A DNA stretch of 64,000 nucleotides from Cellulomonas sp. NTE-D12 (GCF_027923705.1 NZ_AP026442.1:3162001-3226000); one strand, 5' to 3'; shown: positions 1 through 8,760, counted from the first letter of the stretch. The notes: a model not told the origin generated them from the sequence alone. Program-made: numbers and translations.

Positions 1-768
1 GTGCCGGCCCTCGTCGCGCAGCTGCTCGGCGATGCGGGTCGCCAGGAACGCCGACCGCAGCCGCACCAGCGGCGGCTCGTCGGACGTCGCCACCACCACC
101 ACGGACCGCGCCAGCCCCTCGGGGCCCAGGTCGTCCTCGAGGAACTCGCGCACCTCACGGCCGCGCTCCCCCACCAGGGCGATCACCGAGACCTCCGCCT
201 CGGTGCCCCGGGCGATCATGGACAGCAGGCTCGACTTGCCGACGCCGGACCCGGCGAACAGCCCCAGCCGCTGCCCGCGGCCGACGCTCACCAGCGTGTC
301 GAGCACCCGGACGCCCAGGTCGAGCGGGGTGTCCACGCGGGCCCGCTCCAGCGGGTGGGGCGCGGCGTGCTCCACCGGCAGCCAGCCGTCGGCCTGCAGC
401 GGTCCGCGTCCGTCGATCGGCCGGCCGAGCCCGTCGAGCACGCGACCCAGCAGCCCGCGCCCGACCGGCGCGCACAGCGTGCCGCCCGTCGACCGCGCCG
501 GCAGCCCGGCACGCAGCCCGTCGGCGGGGCCCAGCGGCAGGCACCGCACGGCGCCGGCGGCCGTGGCGACCACCTCCGCGGGGATCGCGTCGGCACCGTC
601 GCCGATGCGCAGCAGCCCGCCCACCGGCGCATCCAGCCCGGACACCTCGACGGACAGGCCGACGACGGACCGCACGGTGCCCACCCGCTCGGGCCGGGCG
701 GCGGTCAGCACGCGCCCCCAGGTGGGCACGACGGCGGCGTCCGGCCGCACGGTCTCCAGCAGGCTCAT
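1..768 (-). CDS. fliI: Flagellum-specific ATPase FliI (N-terminal part, cut by window edge)
   Basis: The ATPase of the flagellar type III export apparatus; it hydrolyses ATP at the cytoplasmic face of the basal body to help export. The 256 visible residues hold the N-terminal beta-barrel domain and the start of the RecA-like core, with the Walker A motif GSGVGKSS at residues 173-180 and a conserved GERGREVREF stretch after it. The ATG at 766-768 overlaps the fliH stop codon (ATGA), so translation is probably coupled. The gene runs off the left edge and about 180 residues, including Walker B and the C-terminal domain, are missing from the window. It is the last visible gene of the flgB-fliI operon. 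Confidence 0.95.
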   Translation of the reverse strand, partial: MSLLETVRPDAAVVPTWGRVLTAARPERVGTVRSVVGLSVEVSGLDAPVGGLLRIGDGADAIPAEVVATAAGAVRCLPLGPADGLRAGLPARSTGGTLCAPVGRGLLGRVLDGLGRPIDGRGPLQADGWLPVEHAAPHPLERARVDTPLDLGVRVLDTLVSVGRGQRLGLFAGSGVGKSSLLSMIARGTEAEVSVIALVGERGREVREFLEDDLGPEGLARSVVVVATSDEPPLVRLRSAFLATRIAEQLRDEGRH

Positions 769-1382
769 GCCGCACCCCCGGACGCCAGCGCCGCCCGCGC
801 CCGGTCCAGCGCCGTGCCGATCCGCGCGTCCAGCCAGCCGTCCGGCAGGTCGGCCACAGCGTCGCCGCGCGCCAGCGAGGGGTCGGCCACCAGCCGGGCA
901 CCGTCCGGCAGCTCGGGGTCGGAGCCGAGGGCGCGCACGTCGTCCGGGTTCAGCCGCACCACCACGGGCTCGACGTCGGCGGCCGCGACCCGGGCCAGCG
1001 CCGCCACGGCGCCGGTGGCCCCGTCGGACAGCTCGACGCCCAGCACCGCCTCGGCCAGCTCCAGCGCGCAGCGCAGCAGGGTCGCCTCGGCCTCGGCCAG
1101 CACGGGAGCAGTCCGGGACTGCGCTCCCCGGGTCGCCGCAGCCAGCGCCGCGAGCGCCGCCGCGTGCTCGGCGGTGCGCCGGTGCTCGTCGGCGAGCCGG
1201 CGCTGGTCGGCCACCGCCTGGGTCCGCGCGGCGGCCCGGGCGGCAGCCCGTGCCGCCGCGGCGAACCCCGCCGCGAAGCCGGCCGCGTGCGCACCGTCGC
1301 CGGACCGCTGCGTGGGCACCCCGGTGGTCCCCGGCGCGTCCAGCGCGGGGAAGGCGACGGTGACCACGTCGCGGTCAGGCAA
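765..1382 (-). CDS. fliH: Flagellar export ATPase regulator FliH
   Basis: FliH is the peripheral stalk that binds FliI and tethers it to the C-ring. The 205 residues have the expected build: an Ala/Arg-rich, probably helical and coiled-coil central part (about 30-90), then a more conserved C-terminal domain ending in the typical ARGDAVADLPDGWLDARI-like segment (about residues 167-185). Sequence identity in this family is low, so position between fliG and fliI carries much of the weight. Its start overlaps the fliG end by 8 bp and its stop overlaps the fliI start by 4 bp. Confidence 0.88.
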   Translation of the reverse strand: MPDRDVVTVAFPALDAPGTTGVPTQRSGDGAHAAGFAAGFAAAARAAARAAARTQAVADQRRLADEHRRTAEHAAALAALAAATRGAQSRTAPVLAEAEATLLRCALELAEAVLGVELSDGATGAVAALARVAAADVEPVVVRLNPDDVRALGSDPELPDGARLVADPSLARGDAVADLPDGWLDARIGTALDRARAALASGGAA

Positions 1383-2379
1383 CGTACTCGTCCTCGGCGT
1401 CGCGGCGGATGGTGATCTGCCCGCTCTCCTCGAGTCGGCGGATCACCTGCACGATGCCCGCGCGGGCGTCCTCCACCTGCGACATGCGGACCGGACCGAG
1501 CAGCTCGATCTCCTCGAGCAGGTTCTCGCGCGCCCGCTCGGACAGGTTGCGCAGCACGGTGTCGCGCACCTCCGGGCCGGAGCCCTTCAGCGCCAGCGCC
1601 AGCGCGGGGACCTCGACGCCGCGCAGCACCAGCTGCATCGCGCGGTCCTCGAGCAGCACGATGTCCGTGAACACGAACATCCGGCTGCGGACCTCCTCCG
1701 CCAGCGCCTCGTCGCGCGCCGCGAGCCCCTCGAGGATCGCCTTCTCGGTGCCGGGGTCGGCCCGGTTGATGATCTCGACCAGCGGCTGCACGCCGCCGAC
1801 GGCCGCGAGCTCCCGCGGCGCCAGCACGGCGGACGCCTTGCGCTGCAGGCTCTCGGCCACCACGGCCACCACGTCAGGAGAGGCCCGCTCCATCAGCGCG
1901 ATCCGGTGCGCGACGTCCGCCTGCTCGGCGCCGGGCAGGCCGGCCAGGATCGCCGACGCGTGCTCGGGACGCAGGTGCGCCAGCACCAGGGCGACGGTCT
2001 GCGGGTGCTCACCGGACAGCAGCGACACCACCTGCCGGGCGTCGGCCTGCTGCAGGAACTCGAACGGCTGACCCGCCAGCGTCGTCTGCAGCCGCTCCAT
2101 CATCCCGGCGGCCCGCTCGGTGCCGAGCGACGCCTCGAGCAGCCGCTGCGCCAGCCCCATGCCGCCGCCGAACGACGGTCCGGTGTTGGTCGCCTCCCAG
2201 AACTCGTCGAGCACCTCGCCGGCGACCTCGGGGTCGATCCGCTCCAGGTGCAGGATCTCGGCGGTCAGCTCCTCGATCTCCTGCTCGCTGAGCTGGGACA
2301 GCACCCGGGCGGCACGGTCCTTGCCCAGCTGGAGCAGCAGCGTCGCGGCCTTCTGCGGCCCGGTCAGCCCGAGGCTCAT
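1375..2379 (-). CDS. fliG: Flagellar motor switch protein FliG
   Basis: FliG is the C-ring protein that takes torque from the stator and sets rotation direction. The 334 residues match the usual family length. The N-terminal domain begins LTGPQKAATLLLQLG and would bind FliF; the middle part carries the armadillo-like FliM-binding region; the C-terminal domain (about 220-325) shows the charged helix region LSERARENLLEEIELLGPV that contacts MotA in other bacteria. It starts with an ATGA overlap on the fliF stop codon, so stoichiometric translation of ring proteins is likely. Confidence 0.96.
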   Translation of the reverse strand: MSLGLTGPQKAATLLLQLGKDRAARVLSQLSEQEIEELTAEILHLERIDPEVAGEVLDEFWEATNTGPSFGGGMGLAQRLLEASLGTERAAGMMERLQTTLAGQPFEFLQQADARQVVSLLSGEHPQTVALVLAHLRPEHASAILAGLPGAEQADVAHRIALMERASPDVVAVVAESLQRKASAVLAPRELAAVGGVQPLVEIINRADPGTEKAILEGLAARDEALAEEVRSRMFVFTDIVLLEDRAMQLVLRGVEVPALALALKGSGPEVRDTVLRNLSERARENLLEEIELLGPVRMSQVEDARAGIVQVIRRLEESGQITIRRDAEDEYVA

Positions 2380-3992
2380 CGCCGCCGCCCGGAGGACGGT
2401 GCGGCCAGCCAGCCGCGCAGCAGCTCGGCGACCTCGGCGGGCTGCGCGTCCGCCATCGCCTCGACCTCTTCACGGCGCACGGCGCGCGGGTCCGGCAGCA
2501 GCGGCGACGGCCCCGGGGGCAGCACCGGGTGCAGGCCGGCGCCGTCGATGCCGTCCGGCAGGTCGAAGCCCTCGTCCACCGCGGTGAGCGACCCGAGGTC
2601 GAGCGCCTCGCGACGGGCCCGGCGGGACCGGCGCATGCCCAGCACCACCAGGAAGATCACCAGCAGCAGCACGGCCCCGGCGATCGCGGCCTGCTTGATC
2701 ATCGACTGCTTCTTCTCGGCCGCCGTCGCCGCGTCCGCCTTGGCCAGGGCCGTCGCGGCGTTCTGCGCCGACGTGGTGTCGAAGGCCATCCGCTGCACCG
2801 AGATGGTGTCGCCGCGGGTGGGGTCGATGCCGGCGGCGGCCGAGATCGCCTGGGTCAGAGCGGTCATGTCCAGCCCGCCGCCCGCCTTGGCGTCGACGGC
2901 GACGGACACCGACTGCCGCTGCACGCCGCCCGGCGGGGTGGTGACCACCTGGGTGCTCTTGTTCACCGAGTTGGTCACGTCCGTGCTGGTGGAGGTGTAG
3001 CTGCCGGTGCCGGTGCCCGCGGTGCTGGACCCGGACGGCACGGCGATGTTGTCGGGACCGAGCACACCGGCCGCACCGGCACCGCCGGCGCCGCTGTACT
3101 GCTCCGTCTTGGTGGACGAGGCCAGCGGTGGTGTGGTCGGCGTGGCGGAGAAGGTCTCGGTGGTGGTCTGGCTGGACGACGTGCCCAGCTGCGCGGTGAC
3201 CGTCACGGCGGAGTTCCCGGCGCCGACCAGCGGGTCGAGGATGCGCTGCACGGCCTGCTGCACGCGGGCCTCGTAGTCGGTGGTGGCGCCGGACGACATC
3301 GGGCCGCTGGTGGTCCCGGTGCCGACGGCGGACAGCACCTTGCCGGACGCGTCGATCACCGCGACGTCGGTGGGCGTCATGCCCTGGATGCCGGCGGACA
3401 CCAGATGGACGATCGCCTGCACCTGGTCGTTGCTCAGCGTCGCGCCCGTGCGGGTGCGGACGAACACCGAGGCGGTCGGGTCCTTCTTCTTCTCGACGAA
3501 GACGGAGTCGTCCGGGATCGCCAGCTGCACGGTGGCCTGGTCGACGCCGTCGATCGCGCCGACCGTCTTGGCGAGCTCGCCCTCGAGCGCGCGCTGGTAG
3601 GTGGTCTTCTGCTGGAACTCCGACGCGGTGACCGGCATCGAGTCGAGCAGGGAGTACCCGGCACCGCTCTTGTTGGCCGGCAGGCCGGCCGCCGCCATCG
3701 CGATGCGCTCGGCGTACAGCTTGTCCTGCGGCACCAGGATCGTGGAGCCGCCGTCGGCCAGCTGGTACTTGACGCCCTTGGAGCCGAGCTGGTCGACGAT
3801 CGCGCTGGCGTCCGCCCCGGACAGGCCGCTGAACAGCGGGCCCATGGTCGGCTTGGTCAGGTAGCTGGACAGCGCCACGCCACCGAGCACCAGGGCGGCC
3901 ACGGCCAGCACCGCGAAGGTGCGCTGGGCGAGGGAGAACTGCCGCACCGCCGCCTGGAGGCGGGCGATGACGGACTGCAGCGGCGCGGGCAT
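2376..3992 (-). CDS. fliF: Flagellar MS-ring protein FliF
   Basis: FliF forms the membrane MS-ring on which the basal body is built. The 538 residues include an N-terminal transmembrane helix (about residues 25-43, AVLAVAALVLGGVALSSYL), the periplasmic ring-building motifs with the conserved AERIAMAAAGLP and VDQATVQLAIP segments, a long Gly/Ser/Thr-rich extracytoplasmic stretch, a second transmembrane helix (about 435-457) and a charged cytoplasmic tail whose last helix (AEVAELLRGWLAA) is the FliG-binding site. Start ATG overlaps the fliE stop by one base (TGATG). Confidence 0.96.
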   Translation of the reverse strand: MPAPLQSVIARLQAAVRQFSLAQRTFAVLAVAALVLGGVALSSYLTKPTMGPLFSGLSGADASAIVDQLGSKGVKYQLADGGSTILVPQDKLYAERIAMAAAGLPANKSGAGYSLLDSMPVTASEFQQKTTYQRALEGELAKTVGAIDGVDQATVQLAIPDDSVFVEKKKDPTASVFVRTRTGATLSNDQVQAIVHLVSAGIQGMTPTDVAVIDASGKVLSAVGTGTTSGPMSSGATTDYEARVQQAVQRILDPLVGAGNSAVTVTAQLGTSSSQTTTETFSATPTTPPLASSTKTEQYSGAGGAGAAGVLGPDNIAVPSGSSTAGTGTGSYTSTSTDVTNSVNKSTQVVTTPPGGVQRQSVSVAVDAKAGGGLDMTALTQAISAAAGIDPTRGDTISVQRMAFDTTSAQNAATALAKADAATAAEKKQSMIKQAAIAGAVLLLVIFLVVLGMRRSRRARREALDLGSLTAVDEGFDLPDGIDGAGLHPVLPPGPSPLLPDPRAVRREEVEAMADAQPAEVAELLRGWLAAPSSGRRR

Positions 3993-4333
3993 CAGGCCTG
4001 CATCCGCATGATCTCGTTGAACGCGTCGACCGCCTTGTTGCGGACCGCCGCGGTCAGCTCCATCGCCAGGTTCGCCTCGGAGGCGGCGATCGTGTAGTCG
4101 TGCACGTCGGTGAGGTCACCGGTGACGGCCTTGACCGAGAGGTCCTGCGCGGTGGACTGCAGCTGCTGCAGCCGGTCGACGCCGGACAGCACGTTCGCGA
4201 AGCCCGCTCCGGACGTGGCGGCGGTTCCCGCGGTCGAACCGGCGGCCGTCGTGGCGGTGGTCGGGGCGACCGACGCGAGGGCGGTCAGGGCAGGGCTCGC
4301 GGCGCCGACTGCGCCGATCGCGGAGACGCTCAT
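3992..4333 (-). CDS. fliE: Flagellar hook-basal body protein FliE
   Basis: FliE joins the MS-ring to the rod. The 113 residues begin with an Ala/Thr-rich region of low complexity (1-50) and end in the conserved family part, FANVLSGVDRLQQLQ through the tail FNEIMRMQA. The start at 4333 was chosen because it lies two bases after the flgC stop and gives the usual length; an upstream extension of the same frame would run far into flgC. Confidence 0.93.
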   Translation of the reverse strand: MSVSAIGAVGAASPALTALASVAPTTATTAAGSTAGTAATSGAGFANVLSGVDRLQQLQSTAQDLSVKAVTGDLTDVHDYTIAASEANLAMELTAAVRNKAVDAFNEIMRMQA

Positions 4334-4335
4334 GG

Positions 4336-4731
4336 TCACTTCCCGATCTGGAGAGCGGCCTGGTAGGCCTCGGTCGCGCGTTCGATCACGGCGGCGTTCG
4401 CCTGGTAGCCGCGCTGGGCGATGATCAGCTGGGTCATCTGGCTGGCGGTGTCGATCTCCGGGTACCGCACGTTGCCCTGGGCGTCGGCCAGCGGGTTGCC
4501 GGGCTCGTAGACCACCCGGCCGGTGGTGTCGCCGGAGAGCACGGCCCCGGCGACGGCGACGCCACCCTCGCCACCCATCTCCTGGGCCACCACGTACCGG
4601 GCCTGGAACGCCGACTGGGAGGTGCTGGTCGCGTCGTTGACGTTGGCCAGGTTGTCGCTGACCGCGTCGAGCCACTTGCGGTGCACCGTCAGGCCGGAGC
4701 CGGCGATGCCGAGGGCGCCGAAGATGGTCAT
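4336..4731 (-). CDS. flgC: Flagellar basal-body rod protein FlgC
   Basis: Proximal rod protein exported through the flagellar secretion system. The 131 residues carry the rod/hook N-terminal signature (DAVSDNLANVNDATS, about 23-37) and the C-terminal rod motif (MTQLIIAQRGYQANAAVIERA, about 100-120), both of which form the coiled coil that packs rod subunits. Start ATG overlaps the flgB stop codon by one base (TGATG), which fixes it against a longer in-frame extension. Confidence 0.95.
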   Translation of the reverse strand: MTIFGALGIAGSGLTVHRKWLDAVSDNLANVNDATSTSQSAFQARYVVAQEMGGEGGVAVAGAVLSGDTTGRVVYEPGNPLADAQGNVRYPEIDTASQMTQLIIAQRGYQANAAVIERATEAYQAALQIGK

Positions 4732-5078
4732 CAGGCGGTCCGCATCGCGGCGCGCACGTCGGACAGCTGGCTGGACACGGCCTGCGACGCGAGCTGGAAG
4801 CGCAGGTTGGTGTCGATGTTCAGCACGGTCTCGGTGTCGAGGTTGACGTTGTTGCCGTCGGTGCGGGTCGGCTCGAGCGACCGCGACTCGGTGGCGGTGA
4901 CCGCACCGGAGCCCTGGGAGACGGCGGCGCTGAGCGCCTGCTCGAACGACACCCGTCGGGCCGTGTACCCCGGGGTGTTGATGTTGGCGACGTTGTCCGC
5001 GATCGCACGCTGACGCAGCGCGAGCCCGTCCAACGCACTGTGCAGCGCGACATAGCTCACCGAGTCGAACAGACCCAT
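4731..5078 (-). CDS. flgB: Flagellar basal-body rod protein FlgB
   Basis: Proximal rod protein and first gene of the flgBC-fliEFGHI operon. The 115 residues contain the flagellar rod signature NVANINTPGYTARRVSFE (about 31-48). The ATG at 5078 is preceded by a GAGGTG Shine-Dalgarno match at 5087-5092, which favours it over a GTG four codons upstream. A candidate sigma-28 promoter lies about 70 bases upstream. Confidence 0.94.
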   Translation of the reverse strand: MGLFDSVSYVALHSALDGLALRQRAIADNVANINTPGYTARRVSFEQALSAAVSQGSGAVTATESRSLEPTRTDGNNVNLDTETVLNIDTNLRFQLASQAVSSQLSDVRAAMRTA

Positions 5079-5146
5079 GGCCGTGCACACCTCATCGACG
5101 AGTACGAGAGGCCGATCCGTGGCCAGAGGGTCGAGCGATCCGTGCT

Positions 5147-5170
5147 CAGCCCTGTCGATCGGCAGGGCTG
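5147..5170. repeat. Inverted repeat overlapping the flgB promoter
   Basis: Perfect 8-base arms CAGCCCTG (5147-5154) and CAGGGCTG (5163-5170) flank eight bases that contain most of the candidate -10 element. It could be an operator or, in the transcript, a hairpin near the 5' end. The bound factor, if any, is unknown. Confidence 0.5.
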
Positions 5171-5182
5171 ATGAGGTGCTGA
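5156..5182 (-). promoter_or_regulatory. Candidate FliA-type promoter of the flgB operon
   Basis: Read on the minus strand, TCAG (5179-5182), 15 bases, then GCCGATCG (5156-5163). This fits the -10 element GCCGATAA and 15-base spacer of FliA/SigD/WhiG promoters; the -35 is TCAG rather than TAAA. The same layout occurs before fliC and flgN in this window. The predicted start of transcription leaves a leader of about 70 bases before flgB. A 14-base stretch at the -35 end (5179-5192) is shared with the fliC promoter at 13 of 14 positions. Confidence 0.68.
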
Positions 5183-5253
5183 GGAGTTCTGCAGAAGCCG
5201 TCTGATCAGGTGCGATACGTCCGGTTCGGCGGTTCGGGCCCTAGGGCGCGCCG

Positions 5254-5580
5254 TCAGCCGTCGATGTCGACGTACACCGGCCGCCGCTCGGCGACGGTGC
5301 CGAGCACGGCGCGGGTGGCGGCCAGCTGCCGCCGCGACCGCACGACCGCCTCCGAGACGGCCTTCGCCACCTCGAGCTGACGGTCGCGCAGCGTGCGCGC
5401 CCGCTCCTCCAGGCTGGCCGGCAGCGGGCCCAGGTCCACCGGCGGCCGCCACGTGCGCACCGCCGGCGCCATGCCTCCCCCGGTGCCGTGCGCCGCGGCG
5501 AGCAGCAGCTCCGCGGCGGCGACGTCCAGCTCCAGTGCGTCGAGCGCCTGCTCCCAGGCGTCCGACCACCCGGTGGTCAT
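5254..5580 (-). CDS. Small flagellar-operon protein, possible FliT-like chaperone
   Basis: A 108-residue soluble, largely helical protein that I do not recognise by family. It starts in an ATGA overlap with the end of fliS and is the last gene of fliD-fliS-(this gene), the place where FliT, the FliD chaperone, is found in many bacteria. Visible features are an acidic, Leu/Ala-rich N-terminal half and a basic helix VAKAVSEAVVRSRRQLAATR (about 73-92). Assignment as FliT-like is from position and size only. Confidence 0.7.
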   Translation of the reverse strand: MTTGWSDAWEQALDALELDVAAAELLLAAAHGTGGGMAPAVRTWRPPVDLGPLPASLEERARTLRDRQLEVAKAVSEAVVRSRRQLAATRAVLGTVAERRPVYVDIDG

Positions 5581-6002
5581 GCGACGCCGAGCAGCCCGGT
5601 GGCCGCGACGGGCTCGGCCGTGGGGCGGTCGGCCCCGGCGAGCGCGTCGGCCGCCTCGTGCCAGGCCTCGGCCAGCGGGGCGACCACGCCGCGGCAGGCC
5701 TCGACGCGGGCGGCGTCGCCGGTGGTGCCGGCGGTCAGCAGCTCGTTGAGCACCCAGCCGTACAGCGACATCAGGCGGTTGCCGCCCTCCCACGCCGAGA
5801 CGTCCAGCGTGGCGATCAGCTCGCACACGATGTCCTGAGCGTGCGCCAGGTGGGTGCCGGCACCGCCGCGGTCACCGGTCTCCAGCGCGGACGTGGCGCG
5901 GTGCAGGTCCAGCAGCAGCCGGTCGTACAGCAGTGTCAGCAGCCGGGCCGGCGAGGCCGTGGCGACGGAGTCCGCCAGGTAGCGGGCGCGCAGGTCGGAC
6001 AT
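5577..6002 (-). CDS. fliS: Flagellar export chaperone FliS
   Basis: FliS binds the C-terminal helices of flagellin in the cytoplasm and prevents early polymerisation. The 141 residues show family landmarks: YLADSVATASPARLLTLLYDRL at the N-terminus (about 8-29), a four-helix layout, and NRLMSLYGWVLNELLTA (about 75-91). It follows fliD by 19 bases and overlaps the next gene by four. Confidence 0.95.
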   Translation of the reverse strand: MSDLRARYLADSVATASPARLLTLLYDRLLLDLHRATSALETGDRGGAGTHLAHAQDIVCELIATLDVSAWEGGNRLMSLYGWVLNELLTAGTTGDAARVEACRGVVAPLAEAWHEAADALAGADRPTAEPVAATGLLGVA

Positions 6003-6021
6003 CAGAAGTCCTCCGGTGGGG

Positions 6022-7407
6022 TCAGTTCGACGACGAGCTGGACGAGCCGCTGAGCGACCCGAGCTGGCTGGCCAGCCAGCTCGACTGCGACTTGAGGTTG
6101 GAGAGCGTCACCTCGAGGTTCGAGTACGTCGTCTGCAGGCTCTCCCGGCGCAGCTGCAGGGTGACGTCCCACTGGCTGATCTGGTCGCCGAGGTCCTTGA
6201 CCACGCCCTGCTGGGCGGTGATCTCGGCGGTCAGGCTGCCGCTGGTCGGGTCCGAGGTCGACGTGGTGACCGCGGCGACGCGGGCGGCCAGACCGGAGAC
6301 GACGTCCTGCACCTTCTGCGGGTCGGCGGCGAGCGCCGCGCTGTAGGCCGCCTGGTCGAACGCGAAGGTGCCGTCGCGCTGGATCGAGATGCCGACGGTC
6401 GACGGGGAGACGCCGTTGACCGGGTACGACGCGGCCGCGGTCAGCTGCTGCTGCAGCGTGCTGACGGACGAGTCCATGCCGAGGACCCCGGGCGTCACCA
6501 CGGTGCCACCCGTGGTCGGGTCGGTGGTGGTCGTCGAGCTGGTCCGGCTGGAGATCTCCCCCAGCACCAGGTTCAGCTGGCTGACCAGGTTGGAGCCGAG
6601 CGTGCTCAGCGCGGCGGTGTCCCGGCCGAGGGTCAGCGTCACCGGGTTGGTCTCGACGGCGCTGGTGGTGATCGACACCCCGGTCAGCACGTTGCTGAAC
6701 GTGTTGGTGGTCGAGGTGAACGTCTGCGCGGCCGACGTCCCCGGCCACAGGGTCAGCTGGGCGTCCTGCGCGGTGGTCAGCGAGGTGAGCGACTTCGACG
6801 TCGCCGTCCCGGCGGTCACGTCGGCGGGGCTGCCCTGGTACAGCTGGAAGGCGTTGGCGGCGCCGGTCTGCTTGGCCGAGAGCTGCAGGCGGTAGCCGCC
6901 GGTCACCTGCACGGCGACAGGGGAGACGCCGGCGTTCGAGTTGGTGATCGCGCTCGCCAGGCCGGTGACGCTGGTGATGCCGGTGGTGTCGATCTGCGTG
7001 GACCCGGCGGCGGAGGTCAGGGTCAGGGAGTTGCCGCTGCCGGTGAAGGACGGGACATCGGTGAAGACGTCGGTCAGCGACACCTGCCGCTGCGCCAGCT
7101 TGTCGACGGTGAAGCTCACCTGGGTCGGCGAGGCACTGGTCGAGGCCGTCGCCGTGACGGAGGTGGCCGACGAGGTCGCGGTCAGCGCGGCCCAGGACGT
7201 GGCGGTCGAGGCGGCCGTCGCGGCGGTGCCGAGCGAGGCCACCTTCGTGTTCAACGACTGCAGCGCGGCGATGAGCGTCTGGGTGTCGGACTGCTTCGTC
7301 TTGAGCAGGGTCTGCGGACCCGACTCGACGGACATCAGCTGGTTGATCAGGTCGGTCGTGTTCAGACCGCTGACCAGGCCGTCGATGCCCATGCTGCTGG
7401 TCGCCAC
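6022..7407 (-). CDS. fliD: Flagellar filament cap protein FliD
   Basis: FliD caps the growing filament and guides insertion of flagellin. The 461-residue product from GTG 7407 starts MATSSMGIDGLVSGLNTTDLINQLM-like, the normal FliD N-terminus, and ends in a Ser-rich tail after a coiled-coil segment (about 410-450). Alternatives are ATG 7392 (five residues shorter) and ATG 7449; the last would begin inside a strong hairpin and add non-conserved residues. A weak purine-rich ribosome site precedes GTG 7407. Ser/Thr/Ala-rich composition is as in exported axial proteins. Confidence 0.92.
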   Translation of the reverse strand: MATSSMGIDGLVSGLNTTDLINQLMSVESGPQTLLKTKQSDTQTLIAALQSLNTKVASLGTAATAASTATSWAALTATSSATSVTATASTSASPTQVSFTVDKLAQRQVSLTDVFTDVPSFTGSGNSLTLTSAAGSTQIDTTGITSVTGLASAITNSNAGVSPVAVQVTGGYRLQLSAKQTGAANAFQLYQGSPADVTAGTATSKSLTSLTTAQDAQLTLWPGTSAAQTFTSTTNTFSNVLTGVSITTSAVETNPVTLTLGRDTAALSTLGSNLVSQLNLVLGEISSRTSSTTTTDPTTGGTVVTPGVLGMDSSVSTLQQQLTAAASYPVNGVSPSTVGISIQRDGTFAFDQAAYSAALAADPQKVQDVVSGLAARVAAVTTSTSDPTSGSLTAEITAQQGVVKDLGDQISQWDVTLQLRRESLQTTYSNLEVTLSNLKSQSSWLASQLGSLSGSSSSSSN

Positions 7408-7444
7408 GAGATCCGCCCTTGCTGCCGTCGAGAGTGGTTCAGAC

Positions 7445-7485
7445 GGCACCGGCGGCGCGGGAAGGAGCCCGTCGCCGCCGGTGCC
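7445..7485. repeat. Strong inverted repeat between fliC and fliD
   Basis: Perfect 12-base arms GGCACCGGCGGC (7445-7456) and GCCGCCGGTGCC (7474-7485) with a 17-base loop. It lies between the fliC terminator-like hairpin and the fliD start on the minus strand, so it may trim read-through from fliC or protect the fliC mRNA end. No U-tract follows. Confidence 0.6.
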
Positions 7486-7516
7486 GGGTGCGGGCGCCGC
7501 AGGGGCGCTCGCGTCT

Positions 7517-7537
7517 GGTGACCGTCAGCCGGTCACC
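7517..7537 (-). terminator. Terminator-like hairpin after fliC
   Basis: Stem of 8 bp, GGTGACCG (7517-7524) with CGGTCACC (7530-7537), loop of 5, starting 8 bases past the fliC stop codon. There is no U-run, which is common for actinobacterial terminators, so partial read-through to fliD is possible. Confidence 0.5.
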
Positions 7538-7545
7538 GGGGTAGC

Positions 7546-8706
7546 TCAGCCGAGGAGCTTGAGCACGCTCTGCGGCAGCTGGTTCGCCTGGGCGAGCATC
7601 GAGGTGCCGGCCTGGGACAGGATCTGGGCCCGGGTGAACGAGACCATCTCCGACGCCATGTCGGTGTCACGGATGCGGGACTCCGACGCGGACAGGTTCT
7701 CGACCGCCACGTTGAGGTTCTTCACCGTGTGGTCGAAGCGGTTCTGCACGGCACCGAGGTTGGCGCGGACCGTGGAGACCGTGCGGATGGCGGTGTCGAT
7801 CGCGGTGATCGCGAGGTCCGCACCCGACGCCTGGCTGCCCGTCAGGGTGTTGGTGGCCAGGTTCGCCGCCGTCGGAGCCGCCGCCTGGGTGAAGGTCAGG
7901 CCAGTCGCGGTGTTGGCCACCGTGAGGTAGCCGGTGCCGAAGGTGGCGTCGGCCGCCTTCTGCACGGCGGCGTTGCGGGCCGTCGCGGTGGAACCCGAGG
8001 CGAACTGCACCGTCGAGAGGTCGAGGGACTTGCCCCCCACCGAGATGGTGCCGTTGAGACCGTCGAAGCTCTCGGAGAGCGTGAAGTCCTTCGCACCGGC
8101 GACCGTGACGACACCGGCGGTGCCCGCGGCCGAGGCCGTGGTCTGCGCCACCGTGTTGCCGACGTTGGTGGTGGTGACGTCGACGCCGTCCACGCCCAGG
8201 CCCGCGGCACCCATGGAGGTGCTGACGGCGACCGAGATCGTCTCGCCGACGTTCGCACCCACCTGGAACTTGCCGTTGTACGAGCCGTCCAGCAGCTTGG
8301 TGCCGTTGAACTGCGTGGTGTCGGAGATGCGGGTCAGCTCGGACTTGAGCTGGCTCATCTCGGACTGGATGTTGCCCTTGGCGTCGGCCGACAGACCACC
8401 GGTGTTGGAGGCCTGCACGGACAGGTCGCGCATGCGCTGCAGGATCGAGGTGGACTCGTTCAGCGCACCTTCAGCGGTCTGGACGACCGAGGTGCCGTCC
8501 TGGGCGTTGCGGACGGCGACCTTCAGGCCACCGATCTGCGAGCGCAGGCCCTCGGAGATGGCCAGGCCGGCCGCGTCGTCGGCCGCACGGTTGATGCGGA
8601 AGCCCGACGACAGCTTCTCCAGCGACTTGGAGAGGTCGTTCTGGGTGTTGGAGAGGTTGTGGTACGCGTTGACTGCCGCGATGTTCTGGTTGATCGAGAG
8701 ACCCAT
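7546..8706 (-). CDS. fliC: Flagellin
   Basis: The filament subunit, 386 residues. The N-terminal D0/D1 region (MGLSINQNIAAVNAYHNLS, then SGFRINRAADDAAGLAISEGLRSQ) and the C-terminal D1/D0 region ending QANQLPQSVLKLLG are strongly conserved; the middle (about 180-310) is the variable, surface-exposed D2 part, rich in Thr/Ala/Gly. A perfect AGGAGG ribosome site sits 9 bases before the ATG, as expected for a very highly expressed protein. It has its own promoter and terminator-like hairpin, so it is probably monocistronic. Confidence 0.98.
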   Translation of the reverse strand: MGLSINQNIAAVNAYHNLSNTQNDLSKSLEKLSSGFRINRAADDAAGLAISEGLRSQIGGLKVAVRNAQDGTSVVQTAEGALNESTSILQRMRDLSVQASNTGGLSADAKGNIQSEMSQLKSELTRISDTTQFNGTKLLDGSYNGKFQVGANVGETISVAVSTSMGAAGLGVDGVDVTTTNVGNTVAQTTASAAGTAGVVTVAGAKDFTLSESFDGLNGTISVGGKSLDLSTVQFASGSTATARNAAVQKAADATFGTGYLTVANTATGLTFTQAAAPTAANLATNTLTGSQASGADLAITAIDTAIRTVSTVRANLGAVQNRFDHTVKNLNVAVENLSASESRIRDTDMASEMVSFTRAQILSQAGTSMLAQANQLPQSVLKLLG

Positions 8707-8760
8707 CGTTCTCTTCCTCCTGAGTTCGGGTCGAGCGGCCCATCCGTGGGCACACCCCGT

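Noticed and set aside
1..3000. A 999-codon open frame on the plus strand over fliI-fliF
   Set aside because: It is opposite four well-conserved flagellar genes, has shuffled Arg/Gly/His/Pro composition and no domain. It comes from the GC-rich third codon position of the minus-strand genes.
5147..5170. The flgB-upstream inverted repeat as a transcription terminator
   Set aside because: It lies over the candidate -10 element and before the first gene of the operon, with no transcript expected to enter from the right apart from weak fliD read-through. An operator or leader hairpin is more likely.
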